Positions 1 to 9,239 of a stretch of DNA of 64,000 bases are shown here, in pieces. Source of the DNA: JANLQX01 sp031423635 (GTDB lineage Bacteria; Actinomycetota; Acidimicrobiia; Acidimicrobiales; JANYDT01). The position numbers were made by a program, and so were the translations under genes. Numbering within the stretch: position 1 is the stretch's first letter; the number at the start of each line of letters is the position of its first letter. The notes under the pieces were generated by a model. The model had not been told where the DNA came from. It did no database searches and saw nothing but the letters and a program-made list of their open reading frames with translations. The DNA lies in the NCBI GenBank assembly GCA_031423635.1, contig JANPFX010000011.1, positions 3,669 through 67,668 on the forward strand, written 5' to 3'.

Positions 1-32
1 GGGACCAGAAGTTTGTCGAAAGGCCCCTCCCC

Positions 33-3000
33 GTGGCGCAGTCCCTCTCTCCCCGCACTCCCAACGCGTCCACTCGGACCCTGAGGCCGCTTCTGCGGGT
101 CAGTGTCCGGATCGGCGCGTCGATCGCGCTCTTCACACCGCTGCTCGTCGCCCCGTTCCTCGGCGGATCGACCTCGGCGACGGCGGCACCCTCACCGATC
201 ACGGGGGTGATCTTCAACGATCAGGACGGCAACGGGACTCAGGGTGTGGGCGAGCCCGGGATCGGCGGCGTGACCATCGTGGCATACGACGCCACCGGGG
301 CGAGCGTCGGCAGCGACACCTCATCGGCGACGGCGACGGTTGGTGCGTTCTCGATCTCGGGGACCGACAACACGACGCAATACCGGGTCGAGGTCACCAA
401 GCCCGCCGGGTACGAAGTGGGGCCCAAGGGCACGCCGCTCACGTCGTTCGCCAACGGCGGAGCGGCCGTGAACGTCGGGCTGTTCGACCCCTCCGCCTGG
501 TGTCAGTCGAACCCGGCGGCGGCGACGTCGTGCTTCAAGAACGGTGACAGCGATGACGGAACCGTGGCGCCCGAATCAGGGCTGGTCACGTTCCCGACCA
601 ACGTCAGCGGGTCGCCGACCCAGACCAACCGGGGCACGCTCGGTCAGATCGGCTCGGTGTGGGGTCTCGCCCGCAAGCCCAGCAACGGGACGATCTATGC
701 GGCGGCCTACGTCAAGCGCCACGCCGGACTGACGTCCGCCGGTGCCGGCGCGATCTACGCATCGCCGGCCGCGGGTTCGCCGACGCTGCTGGCGACCATC
801 CCGAACGTCGGCTTCACGGCTACGAACGCCGCTCGCGGCCTCGGCCTGCTCGCCTCGCCGAGCCAGGATGACCAGGCATTCAGCGTCGTCGGCACGCAGG
901 GCCTCGGCGGGATGGACCTATCGGGCGACGAGTCGACCCTCTACGTCGTGAATCTCAACGACCGCTCTGTCTATCCGGTCTCGACGTCGAGCGGCACGGT
1001 CGGTTCCCCCGTTGCGATTCCGACGTCGTCGTGCGCAGCGGGCAACGCTCGGCCGTTCGGCCTTGTGTGGCGCGCCGGCAATGTGTACGTCGGTGTCGTG
1101 TGCGACGCCGCGTCTGGAACAGCGGCAAACCTCAGCGCACGCATCGAGGTGTACGACGGCTCATCGTGGTCGACGGCGCTCTCCTTCCCGCTCGATTTCG
1201 TCAAAGGCTGCGCCGTCACGTGGACCTCGGCCCCGGCGACCTGCGCCTGGCACCCGTGGTCGGACGCGCTGACCCCCTTCGCCGGCACCAGTTACTCCGA
1301 ACCCCAACCGATGCTGACCGGTCTCGACTTCGACAACCAGGGTTCGTTGATCATGGGATTCCGTGACCGGAACGGCGATCGTTTCGGGCGTTCCAACCTG
1401 AGTCCGTCGAGCTTCGGACCGTCGACGAACGTCGAGTACCAAACCGGCGGCGACATCCTGCGGGCACGCTCGAACGGCGACACCACGTTCACCCTCGAAT
1501 CCAACGCCGACGATGGTCTCAGCCCGGCCACCGCCGGAGCGAACACGTCCTCCGGCCCCGGAGGCGGTGAGTTCTACTTCGACGAGTCGTACCCCTCCGT
1601 TCACGAGGAAACAGCGACCGGCGCCGTTGCCTCCTTCGGGGCATCCGTCCTTGCGTCGGTCTACGACCCGGCCGACGGTGCCCGGACGACCTACACCGGT
1701 GGCGTGGAGACGTACTCCAACACCACCGGCGCCCGCTTGAACGGCGCACTCCTGTACGACGCCACTCCGGGGAACGGCACGTTCGGCAAGGCCAGCGGCC
1801 TTGGCGATCTCGAGCTGCTCTGCAACGCCGCACCCATCGAGATCGGCGATCGCGTGTGGCTCGACACCGACGCAGACGGTGTGCAGGATCCGGGAGAAAC
1901 CCCTCTGGCCGGCATCAGCGTGGAACTGCGTTCGGGGGCAACCGTCGTCGACACCGCCGTGACCGATGCCCAGGGCTACTACCTGTTCAGCAACGCAACC
2001 GGCACGTCGACATCGTCACGCCGCTACGGGCTCACGGCGATGACGGCATACGGAACGTTCACCGTGGTGGTGCCGATGACGCAGACAACGATCACCACGA
2101 ACGGCTACCTGCTGACCACGGCGAACGTGTCGTCGTCGCCGACCGGGGGCACCGACGAGCGTGACTCGGACGCCACGCTCGATGTCGCCGGCGACGCGCG
2201 GATCAGCGTGAGCACGGGGGCACCCGGCCAGAACAACCACTCCTACGACGTCGGATTCGTCAGCCCGCCCCCACCTACCACCACGACGAGCACGACAACC
2301 ACGACAACGACAACCACCACGACAACCACCACGACCAGCACCACGACAACCACCACGACACCACCAACCACCACCACAGCACCGACGACCACGACCACGA
2401 CCCCGTCGAGCACAACGATCGCGTCGACGACGACGACCACTGCATCCTCGACTACCACCACCACTCGCTCGTTCACAACCACCCCCCCGTCGAGCACAAC
2501 CACCACTACGATCCCCGACACCACGACCACGATCCCCGACACGACCACCACGTCGAGCTCGCTCCCGCCGCCGACCGTCGTGGCGCCATCGACCACCACC
2601 ACGCCCGTCACGACGACGACTCCCGTCACCACCACAACGGCCACCACGACGACCGTGGGGCCGACGACAGTCGCGCCGACGACCACCACGATTCCGTGCG
2701 TGTCGATTGGCGACGATGTCTACGCCGACCGGAACCGCAACGGCATACGTGACGACCGCGAGCGGGGCATCCCGAACGCAACCGTGACGGTCACGCTCGC
2801 CGACGGCCGCACGATCACCGCCATCACCGACGCGAACGGGAAGTACGGGGTCGCCTGCGTCCCACCCGGCACGGTGTCCGTGAAGGTGAGCGGCGTCGAT
2901 CCGCTCGCCAAGCCCACGACCCCCACCGTGCTCGATCCGTTCAGCCTGCAGGTGAGCCGACTCGACGCCGACTTCGGGTTCGACATGTCCTCCGTGCTCG

Positions 3001-3158
3001 GGTTCGACATCGAGGCGGCTCCGGCGGTCGCGTTCACCGGCAGCAACTCGCACCGCGAGGTGCAGACCGCCAGCTGGATGCTCTCGGCCGGCGGCGCCCT
3101 GGTCCTCGTCGCCACGCGGCGACGGAGGGCCCCGAAATCGGCGAAAGCCGGTTCATGA
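33..3158 (+). CDS. Secreted/cell-wall SdrD B-repeat protein with poly-Thr stalk
   Basis: A 1041-residue surface protein from a GTG start. Residues 1-51 form a long signal peptide ending in an AxA-type site. SdrD B-like Ca-binding beta repeats (VxxDxDGxxD character) lie at about 55-150, 603-745 and 889-985. The large middle part (about 190-600) has no family I can name but contains repeated Gly/Ser-rich strands like a beta-propeller. Residues about 746-888 are almost pure Thr with Ser/Pro and would form a stiff, probably glycosylated stalk. The C-terminus has VAFTG (about 999-1003), a hydrophobic segment and an RRRR tail, which resembles a sortase (class E, LAxTG-like) sorting signal. The stop codon overlaps the ABC ATPase start (ATGA), so the two are probably co-transcribed. 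Precise function unknown. Confidence 0.8.
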   Translation: MAQSLSPRTPNASTRTLRPLLRVSVRIGASIALFTPLLVAPFLGGSTSATAAPSPITGVIFNDQDGNGTQGVGEPGIGGVTIVAYDATGASVGSDTSSATATVGAFSISGTDNTTQYRVEVTKPAGYEVGPKGTPLTSFANGGAAVNVGLFDPSAWCQSNPAAATSCFKNGDSDDGTVAPESGLVTFPTNVSGSPTQTNRGTLGQIGSVWGLARKPSNGTIYAAAYVKRHAGLTSAGAGAIYASPAAGSPTLLATIPNVGFTATNAARGLGLLASPSQDDQAFSVVGTQGLGGMDLSGDESTLYVVNLNDRSVYPVSTSSGTVGSPVAIPTSSCAAGNARPFGLVWRAGNVYVGVVCDAASGTAANLSARIEVYDGSSWSTALSFPLDFVKGCAVTWTSAPATCAWHPWSDALTPFAGTSYSEPQPMLTGLDFDNQGSLIMGFRDRNGDRFGRSNLSPSSFGPSTNVEYQTGGDILRARSNGDTTFTLESNADDGLSPATAGANTSSGPGGGEFYFDESYPSVHEETATGAVASFGASVLASVYDPADGARTTYTGGVETYSNTTGARLNGALLYDATPGNGTFGKASGLGDLELLCNAAPIEIGDRVWLDTDADGVQDPGETPLAGISVELRSGATVVDTAVTDAQGYYLFSNATGTSTSSRRYGLTAMTAYGTFTVVVPMTQTTITTNGYLLTTANVSSSPTGGTDERDSDATLDVAGDARISVSTGAPGQNNHSYDVGFVSPPPPTTTTSTTTTTTTTTTTTTTTSTTTTTTTPPTTTTAPTTTTTTPSSTTIASTTTTTASSTTTTTRSFTTTPPSSTTTTTIPDTTTTIPDTTTTSSSLPPPTVVAPSTTTTPVTTTTPVTTTTATTTTVGPTTVAPTTTTIPCVSIGDDVYADRNRNGIRDDRERGIPNATVTVTLADGRTITAITDANGKYGVACVPPGTVSVKVSGVDPLAKPTTPTVLDPFSLQVSRLDADFGFDMSSVLGFDIEAAPAVAFTGSNSHREVQTASWMLSAGGALVLVATRRRRAPKSAKAGS
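2272..2697 (+). repeat. Poly-threonine ACN microsatellite
   Basis: Low-complexity run of ACC/ACG/ACA/ACT codons inside the surface-protein gene, encoding about 140 residues that are mostly Thr with Ser, Pro and a few Ile/Asp/Val interruptions (IPDTTT twice). Because the unit is a codon, slippage would change stalk length without shifting frame. Several spurious ORFs on both strands come from this tract. Confidence 0.9.
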
Positions 3159-3964
3159 CCGCAGTTTCCGTGCAGGGCGTCGCAAAGGCCTTCGGGTCGC
3201 GCTCCGCCCTGTCCGACGTGACCTTCGACGTCCCCCGAGGGGTGTTCTTCGGTCTTGTCGGTCCGAACGGTGCCGGGAAGACGACGCTGCTTCGCGCCAT
3301 CACCGGCATCGCCGCGCCGGACACGGGGACCATCGGGATCCTCGGCCGGAGCGTCTGGCCGGACCCGGCGGCAATCCGTCCGATCACGGGTTCACTCCCG
3401 GATGACCTTCGGCTCCTCGAACGGCTGTCGGGACGCGAACTGCTCGGATACTGCGGTCTGATACGCAAGATCCCACCGGCAGAAGTGCAACGGCGGGCCG
3501 AACACCTTCTGGAGATCCTCGGCTTCGCCGCGAACGCCGACGAACTGGTGGCGGACTACTCCACCGGAATGCGCAAGAAAATCGGACTCGCCGCCGCCAT
3601 GATGCACGCGCCGGGCGTGCTGATCCTCGACGAGCCTTTCGAATCGGTCGACCCGATCTCCGTTCGTTCCCTGCTCGATGTTCTGCGAACGTATCAACGG
3701 GCCGGGGGAACGGTCGTCCTCTCGAGCCATGTGATGGACACGGTGGAGAAGCTCTGCTCCCACGTCGCGATCCTCCATCACGGCGAAGTGCTGGCGGCGG
3801 GCGACATCGACTTCGTCACTACCGGGATGCGACTCGAGGACCGTTTCATCGAAGCCGTTGGAGGCGTCCGCCCCGATGACGACCTCGCGTGGCTGCTCAC
3901 CGTCGGGTCCTCCGACTCCGACGCCCGAACGACAATCGGTCTCACCGAGGCGCGGCGTCGGTGA
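3155..3964 (+). CDS. ABC transporter ATP-binding protein
   Basis: Cytoplasmic ATPase of an ABC exporter, 269 aa. Walker A GPNGAGKTT lies at about residue 35-43, the signature-like YSTGMRKK at about 133-140, Walker B VLILDEP at about 154-160, and the switch His in LSSHVMD. The order and spacing are those of the ABC-2-type/multidrug exporter ATPases (CcmA-like). The start overlaps the stop of the surface-protein gene and the end overlaps the permease start by 4 bp (GTGA), so all three are translationally coupled. Substrate cannot be told from sequence. Confidence 0.9.
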   Translation: MTAVSVQGVAKAFGSRSALSDVTFDVPRGVFFGLVGPNGAGKTTLLRAITGIAAPDTGTIGILGRSVWPDPAAIRPITGSLPDDLRLLERLSGRELLGYCGLIRKIPPAEVQRRAEHLLEILGFAANADELVADYSTGMRKKIGLAAAMMHAPGVLILDEPFESVDPISVRSLLDVLRTYQRAGGTVVLSSHVMDTVEKLCSHVAILHHGEVLAAGDIDFVTTGMRLEDRFIEAVGGVRPDDDLAWLLTVGSSDSDARTTIGLTEARRR

Positions 3965-5589
3965 GCACGGCCCGCCTCCTCGTGAGCCTCAAGCTCACCC
4001 TGCTCCGCAACGCCATGTTCACTTCGCGTTGGAAAACCGCCGGGTCGATTGCCTTCCTCGCCGCATCACTCGGCGGATCGATCTACACCGCGGCGAACTT
4101 GGCGAGGTCGATTCGAGCGGTACCGGCGCAGGCCAATGCGACGTCACCATCGCTCGGCAACGTCGTAGTCACCACGACCATCCTGTTCGCCATCTGGGTC
4201 TTCGGCCCTCTGCTCGTCGGTGGCGTCGACGAGTCTCTCGACCCGACCCGACTCGCCTTGCTCCCGCTCACCCCTCGGGAGATGCGTCGTGGCCTCGTGG
4301 CCGGATCACTCATCGGCACGCTTCCGGTGGGCACGGTCATTGCTCTTTCCGGGATGATCATTGGCCAGCCTGCCCGCCCCCTCCAGCTCGTCTGTGCACT
4401 TCTCATTGCCCTGACTCTGCTCCTGCTGTGCCTCGGCGCCTCACGGGCACTCGCCGTTGCGCTCGCCTATGCGAGCCGTTCACGACGCGGCAAGGACCTG
4501 GCCATGCTGCTGGCGTCGCTCGGGGCGGCGGCGCTGTTCCTCGGCACGCAGGCGGTGCGCTTCTTCGACGACTCGACGCGCAATCACATCATCCGCTGGC
4601 TGAGGATTCTCCCATCGGGGCAGCTCGGCGTCGCCGTCGCCGAACTGCAGACGGGCCGGGTCGACCTCGCGCTGCTCCGGACGCTCCCCTGGCTCGCCGC
4701 GGCCATCGTGCTGATCCGCCTGTGGCTCTCCGGTCTCGACCGACTGCTCGTCGATGGCGAGCGAGTGGTGCACGTTCGCGCTTCGGGTGACCGATCCCCG
4801 CTGGCGCTCGTTCCCCGCTCCCTTCGCCGCTGGGCGACGAGCCCCGCTGTGGTGATGGCCTCCAAGGATCTGCGGTACCTCGCCCGATCACCGCAACGGC
4901 GCTCGTCGCTGATCGTCACCGTCGTCATCGGCACCGTGTTCGCCCTGCTGCAGTCGATGCGGTACGCCGGCGGGACCGAGCTTGCCGTGCTCGGCGCGCC
5001 GATCGCGGTGCTCTTCGGCGTTCACGCCACCAACAACCTGCTCGGCACCGACGCGGCATCGCTCTGGATCGATCAGGGTGCCGGCATCACCCTCCGCCAA
5101 CAACTCGTCGCCCGTGGTGTGGCAGCCACGCCGAACCTCATCGTCCCGACCATTCTCGCCGCCGGCGTGCTGGCGATCCTCAACGGCGGCACGCGCGCGT
5201 TCTTCCTCATCGTGGTGCTCTCGCTGACCTGCTGGGGCCTGCCACTCGGCATCGGTTCCGTGGTCTCGGTCATCGCGCCGTTCAGCCAACCGGACGTCGG
5301 CAACCCCCATGCCAATCGCCGCGCCTCGGCGGGACGCGGCGGACTTGTCAGCGTGATGGCCGTGGTCGGCATCTGCTCACTCGGCCTGTCTGCACTGCCG
5401 GTGATGGCCGTCGTTGGCATCGCCTGGTCCACCCCGTCGATGCCGATGCTGATGGTTCTGGCGATCGTCCTCTCGACCCTGTGGTCACTCGTCGTCTGGC
5501 GGGCCAGACTCTGGCTCGGCCTTCGCGTCGTCCGCGGACGGGAGTTCGACCTTCTCGCCGACCTCGGCGGCCGGCGAGCGCTCAGCTAG
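3961..5589 (+). CDS. ABC transporter permease, multi-spanning
   Basis: Integral membrane partner of the preceding ATPase, 542 aa and about 12 hydrophobic segments. An in-frame ATG exists upstream at 3889, but the GTG at 3961 overlapping the ATPase stop (GTGA) is preferred, since the residues between are arginine-rich out-of-frame-like sequence. The loop around residues 150-330 carries charged stretches, as in ABC-2 family permeases of actinomycetes. Function is inferred from operon position; the exported or regulated substrate is unknown, possibly related to the upstream surface protein. Confidence 0.82.
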   Translation: MSTARLLVSLKLTLLRNAMFTSRWKTAGSIAFLAASLGGSIYTAANLARSIRAVPAQANATSPSLGNVVVTTTILFAIWVFGPLLVGGVDESLDPTRLALLPLTPREMRRGLVAGSLIGTLPVGTVIALSGMIIGQPARPLQLVCALLIALTLLLLCLGASRALAVALAYASRSRRGKDLAMLLASLGAAALFLGTQAVRFFDDSTRNHIIRWLRILPSGQLGVAVAELQTGRVDLALLRTLPWLAAAIVLIRLWLSGLDRLLVDGERVVHVRASGDRSPLALVPRSLRRWATSPAVVMASKDLRYLARSPQRRSSLIVTVVIGTVFALLQSMRYAGGTELAVLGAPIAVLFGVHATNNLLGTDAASLWIDQGAGITLRQQLVARGVAATPNLIVPTILAAGVLAILNGGTRAFFLIVVLSLTCWGLPLGIGSVVSVIAPFSQPDVGNPHANRRASAGRGGLVSVMAVVGICSLGLSALPVMAVVGIAWSTPSMPMLMVLAIVLSTLWSLVVWRARLWLGLRVVRGREFDLLADLGGRRALS

Positions 5590-5600
5590 TGCTCTGTGCG

Positions 5601-7082
5601 TCAGCGCACTCGGACGAGTCGCAGGACGTCGGTGATCGCTTCACCGGTATCGGGCGCGCCGGCGAGCACGGCAACGACATCGCCCTGTTGCACGATGCCG
5701 GCCTTCTCGGAGGACTCGACCGCGAACCATACGATCTCATCGATCGTGTTCCGCTCTTCCACAATCAGGCACTGCACACCCCAGGAGAGCAACAGCTGCC
5801 GTGATGTGCGCAACGACGGGGTGATCGCCACGAGGAGCGTCCGGGGCCGGAACCGGCCGAGCGACCGGGCCGTCATGCCGCTACGCGTGCAGCAGAGGAT
5901 GGCGGCCACGTGCGCATCGTCGGCGGCCTGCCACGCGGCATGTGACATGGCATCGGTGATCGTGATCGCCCCCTCGGCGCGTCCCCGGCGCTGCAGTCGG
6001 CCGAGGCGAGCGCCCCACTGCGCATAGTTGGCCGATTCCTCGGCACGCTTCGCGATCCGCCGCATGGTCCGCACCACGTGCGTCGGATCCCGGCCTATCG
6101 CCGTTTCCCCCGAGAGCATCACCGCGTCGGTGCCGTCGAACACGGCGTTCGCAACGTCGGTGACCTCGGCCCGGGTCGGCTGCGGCGAGGTGATCATCGA
6201 TTCGAGCATCTGCGTCGCGGTGATCACCGGGACGCCCCGGGCAACACAAAGACGGATGATCCTGTTCTGCACGTGCGGCACGTCCTCGAACGCGCACTCG
6301 ATGCCGAGATCCCCACGGGCGACCATCAGCACGTCCGCTGCTTCGACGATCGCGTCGAGGTCATCGAGGGCGGCCGTCGTCTCGATCTTCGCCACGAGCA
6401 TCGGACCTGGGCCAAGTGCTGCTCGAGCTCGATCGAGGTCCGACGCCGCACGCACGAACGACAGGGCGACAAAGTCGGGCTCGACGGCCTTCAGTCGCTC
6501 GATGAGTTCGAAGTCCTGCGCTGTCGGGGTGGTCATGCGCAAACGTGTCGACGGGATGTGGACACCCGGGCGTCCCTGTACGAGCCCTCCGGCAATGACG
6601 GTCGCAAGTGAACGCGTCCCGTCGCTCTCCGTCACGGTCAAGGTGACGGCACCGTCACCGAGGGCCACCTTGTCACCCTCCTGCAGCTCCGACACCGATT
6701 CATCGTTGACCTCTATGCGGGTGCCCGACGAGCCTTCGCGGCCGTAGGCCAACTCGACCACGTCACCCTCGTGGAGACGGACGCCCCCGTCCGGGAACGA
6801 GGCGGCGCGGACCTTCGGCCCAGGTAGGTCGCAGAGGATCCCGACAGGAATGCCGACGCGTTCGGACACTTCACGGATGAGCCGGAACGTCGCCAGGTGA
6901 GCGGCGACATCGCCGTGGCTGAGGTTCAGGCGGAACACGTCGACTCCGGCGCTGAGGAGCCCGGCAATCCCTTCATCCGACGATGACGCCGGTCCGATGG
7001 TGGCGACAATCTTCGTCCGCGATCGGCCGACGGCGTCGGCCTCCGGAGAGGAGGCGGCGAGAGAAGCGAGGACGGTGGTCAT
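5601..7082 (-). CDS. pyk: Pyruvate kinase
   Basis: Catalyses phosphoenolpyruvate + ADP to pyruvate + ATP, the last step of glycolysis. 493 aa, the usual length. The N-terminal RTKIVATIGPAS motif, the substrate-binding RLNLSHG, the active-site Lys in VAKIETTAAL, the metal-binding MVARGDLGIE and the C-terminal allosteric domain with the ACCTRSGxTA-like stretch are all readable. The frame extends further upstream, but ATG 7082 forms a TGATG junction with the mycothione reductase stop and gives a normal N-terminus (MTTVLASLAASS). Probably translated from the same mRNA as mtr. Confidence 0.95.
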   Translation of the reverse strand: MTTVLASLAASSPEADAVGRSRTKIVATIGPASSSDEGIAGLLSAGVDVFRLNLSHGDVAAHLATFRLIREVSERVGIPVGILCDLPGPKVRAASFPDGGVRLHEGDVVELAYGREGSSGTRIEVNDESVSELQEGDKVALGDGAVTLTVTESDGTRSLATVIAGGLVQGRPGVHIPSTRLRMTTPTAQDFELIERLKAVEPDFVALSFVRAASDLDRARAALGPGPMLVAKIETTAALDDLDAIVEAADVLMVARGDLGIECAFEDVPHVQNRIIRLCVARGVPVITATQMLESMITSPQPTRAEVTDVANAVFDGTDAVMLSGETAIGRDPTHVVRTMRRIAKRAEESANYAQWGARLGRLQRRGRAEGAITITDAMSHAAWQAADDAHVAAILCCTRSGMTARSLGRFRPRTLLVAITPSLRTSRQLLLSWGVQCLIVEERNTIDEIVWFAVESSEKAGIVQQGDVVAVLAGAPDTGEAITDVLRLVRVR

Positions 7083-8479
7083 CAGTGGGCCTTGTGCGGA
7101 GCCGTGAAATCGAGGCCGAGAAGGGCGTTCTCGATGACTTCGGGCAGAGCAGGGTGGATCCAATACTGATCCTGAGCCAGCACGTCGGCTGGGATGGCGA
7201 AGCGCATCGCAGTGATCAGCTGCTGGATCAGCGTCGACGACTGCGGCCCAACGATATGAGCACCTACAAGTTGCTTCGTCGAACGGTCAGCGATGAGCTT
7301 GACAAAACTATCTCGGTCCTCCATCGCCCAGCCATAGGCCACGTCGCCGTATGCCTGGATCTTGCAGACCACGTCGACGCCGGCCGCCTTTGCCTGCGCC
7401 TCGGTCATCCCGACGCTGGCGACCTGCGGACGGGTGAACACCGCGGCCGGCACGAAGCGATGGTCGGTGCGCTTCGGGCTCTCGGGGTGCAGGATGTTGT
7501 GGGCCACGATCCTCGCCTCGTGGTTGGCGACGTGCTTGAGCATGTGGGGCGAACTGATGTCACCGAGCGCCCAGATACCGGGAACCACGGTGGCCTGGGT
7601 TTCGTCGACGACCACGCGTCCGTCGCGGTGCGTCGTCACACCGGTGGCGCCGACGTCGAGCACGTCGCTGTTGGGTGTGCGGCCGGTCGTGATGAGCAGC
7701 ACGTCGGACTCGATCACGGTGCCTTCGTCGAGGGTCAGCGAGATCACTCCGTCCGAGTCCTCGGACACCGCAACGGGTTGCCGATTCAGCTGAAGATTCG
7801 TACGCTTACGAAAAGCGGCAGTGACGACCTGGGCGACCTCGTGCTCGAAATGGCGAAGGAGCAGGGCGCTGCGGTGCACGATCGTCACGTCGACTCCGTA
7901 GGCAGCGAACACATGGGCGAGTTCGACGGCGATGAACCCACCGCCCACGATCACCATTCGCTTCGGAAGCGACTCCAGCCGCATCACGGAATCGGACGTG
8001 TGGACCGTGACGCCCTCGAGCCCGTCGATCGCCGGCAGCATGGGACGCGCTCCGGCGGCGAGCACGAACCGCGACCCCGTGACGATGCTCGTCGTACCAT
8101 CGGCCGCCGTCACCACCAGTTCCTTCATGCCCGAGAACACGCCCCGTCCCTTGAACACCGTGACGTTGGGGCATCGATGGGTCCGGTAGTCCTCGCCACC
8201 GGCGGCGATCGGGTCGATCCGGTCGAACACGCGGTCACGGATGTCCCCCCACCGCACTGCGTCGACGGTGCCGTCGATGCCCAGGTGCCCGGAGTGGCGG
8301 ATCGTCTCGGCCGCATCCGCAGCGTGGACGAACATCTTGGTCGGGATGCAGCCCCGGTTCAGACAGGTGCCGCCGAACACGGCCTCTTCGACGATGGCGA
8401 TACGCCAGTGGTCGAGGGCAGGCGACACGATCGAGTTCCCGGAACCCGTGCCGACGATGACCAGGTCGAAATGATTCAC
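7082..8479 (-). CDS. mtr: Mycothione reductase
   Basis: NADPH-dependent flavoprotein disulfide reductase that regenerates mycothiol from mycothione, the actinobacterial counterpart of glutathione reductase. 465 aa with the N-terminal FAD dinucleotide fold (VIVGTGSGNSI, typical of Mtr rather than Lpd), the redox-active GGTCLNRGCIPTKM disulfide around residues 36-49, a second NAD-binding GGGFIAVELAHV fold near 175, and the C-terminal dimer-interface HPALPEVIENALL with the catalytic His-Glu pair. Presence of Mtr implies a mycothiol-using actinomycete. The stop overlaps the pyk ATG (TGATG). Assignment over dihydrolipoamide dehydrogenase rests on the GTGSGNSI start and the absence of 2-oxoacid dehydrogenase neighbours. 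Confidence 0.88.
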   Translation of the reverse strand: MNHFDLVIVGTGSGNSIVSPALDHWRIAIVEEAVFGGTCLNRGCIPTKMFVHAADAAETIRHSGHLGIDGTVDAVRWGDIRDRVFDRIDPIAAGGEDYRTHRCPNVTVFKGRGVFSGMKELVVTAADGTTSIVTGSRFVLAAGARPMLPAIDGLEGVTVHTSDSVMRLESLPKRMVIVGGGFIAVELAHVFAAYGVDVTIVHRSALLLRHFEHEVAQVVTAAFRKRTNLQLNRQPVAVSEDSDGVISLTLDEGTVIESDVLLITTGRTPNSDVLDVGATGVTTHRDGRVVVDETQATVVPGIWALGDISSPHMLKHVANHEARIVAHNILHPESPKRTDHRFVPAAVFTRPQVASVGMTEAQAKAAGVDVVCKIQAYGDVAYGWAMEDRDSFVKLIADRSTKQLVGAHIVGPQSSTLIQQLITAMRFAIPADVLAQDQYWIHPALPEVIENALLGLDFTAPHKAH

Positions 8480-8506
8480 CCGGACGACCCTAGTGAGCGA
8501 ACCCCG

Positions 8507-8634
8507 CGTCCTGGGTCAGCTCACGTGCACTGGGTCGGGGTTGGTGCGCTGGGTCGGGATCTGCGCGCTTTTCATGTGAATCCCGACCCAACGGACGTGA
8601 GCCGACCCAACGACACCAGCCGACCCAGTCCGAC
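8507..8634. repeat. GGGTCGG palindromic repeat, copy 1
   Basis: Intergenic stretch with several TGGGTCGGG words in one orientation followed by CCCGACCCA words in the other. The core is a perfect 11-bp inverted repeat, TGGGTCGGGAT ... ATCCCGACCCA (about 8550-8593), around a spacer that contains GCGC.TTTTC. A second copy lies at 9118-9238. It could act as a bidirectional terminator between convergent or adjacent minus-strand genes or as a REP-like element. Confidence 0.75.
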
Positions 8635-8646
8635 CGAGGCACGGCG

Positions 8647-9087
8647 TCAGGGGAAGTACAGCTGGCGGATCTCGACGATGGTCTTCTTGGTCTCGTCCAG
8701 CCGGAACTCGAAGGGCTGGTCGGGGGAGAACGAGTACTGCCCGATGTCCTTGCCGGCCCGGGCCTCGCGGAACTTGGCGAGGCTCACCGTGAAGGTCTTC
8801 TCCGGGTCCTTGAGCAACACGATCCGGGTGGTCGGCGTGGTGTTGAAGCTGCGGATCTTCGGGTTCACGTTGCTGATCTCGAACCCGGCGTCGCAGTCGG
8901 TGCACGGCACGATGTCGACGTAGTCCAGAGCAAACGAGGTCTGGGTGTTGAACCGGGTGATCGCGACGACGATCGCGGACTTCTTCACCACGGCCGCCGT
9001 GGCCGGGGCGGCCACCCCGCACAGGGTGGTCCCGCCAACGAGGGCCGCCAAGACCCGGACCACGGTGTTCGATGGTTTCCGCCACAT
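8647..9087 (-). CDS. Small secreted hypothetical protein with CxxC
   Basis: 146 aa from ATG 9087. The frame continues upstream into the GGGTCGG repeats, but those residues are repeat-derived and the signal peptide begins at this ATG: MWRKPS, a hydrophobic stretch, then a PATAA cleavage region at about residue 26-30. The mature part is a predicted beta-rich domain with PCTDCDAG (one CxxC) near residue 53 and a charged C-terminus. No family recognised. It sits alone between two copies of a palindromic repeat, which may insulate its transcript on both sides. Confidence 0.65.
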   Translation of the reverse strand: MWRKPSNTVVRVLAALVGGTTLCGVAAPATAAVVKKSAIVVAITRFNTQTSFALDYVDIVPCTDCDAGFEISNVNPKIRSFNTTPTTRIVLLKDPEKTFTVSLAKFREARAGKDIGQYSFSPDQPFEFRLDETKKTIVEIRQLYFP

Positions 9088-9117
9088 GCACCAATTGTGC
9101 CATCGAGTGGATGTCCG

Positions 9118-9238
9118 ACTCGGCTCGCGAGCTGGGTCGGGCTCGGCTCGCGAGCTGGGTCGGGATCGGTGCACTGGGTCGGGATCTGTGCGCCTTTTCG
9201 CGTGTATCCCGACCCAACGATGTGAGCCGACCCAGAGG
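9118..9238. repeat. GGGTCGG palindromic repeat, copy 2
   Basis: Second copy of the element at 8507-8634: CTGGGTCGGG words, then TGGGTCGGGAT, a spacer with GTGCGCCTTTTCGCGTGT, then ATCCCGACCCA and CCGACCCAG. The CGGCTCGCGAGCTGGGTCGG phrase is itself duplicated in tandem. The same arms and spacer as copy 1 show that this is a dispersed family and not chance. Confidence 0.75.
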
Positions 9239-9239
9239 G

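Noticed and set aside
2243..2689. Val-rich reading frames on the minus strand opposite the poly-Thr tract
   Set aside because: Complement of ACN codons gives GTN/TGG runs; no start context, no family; a shadow of the repeat.
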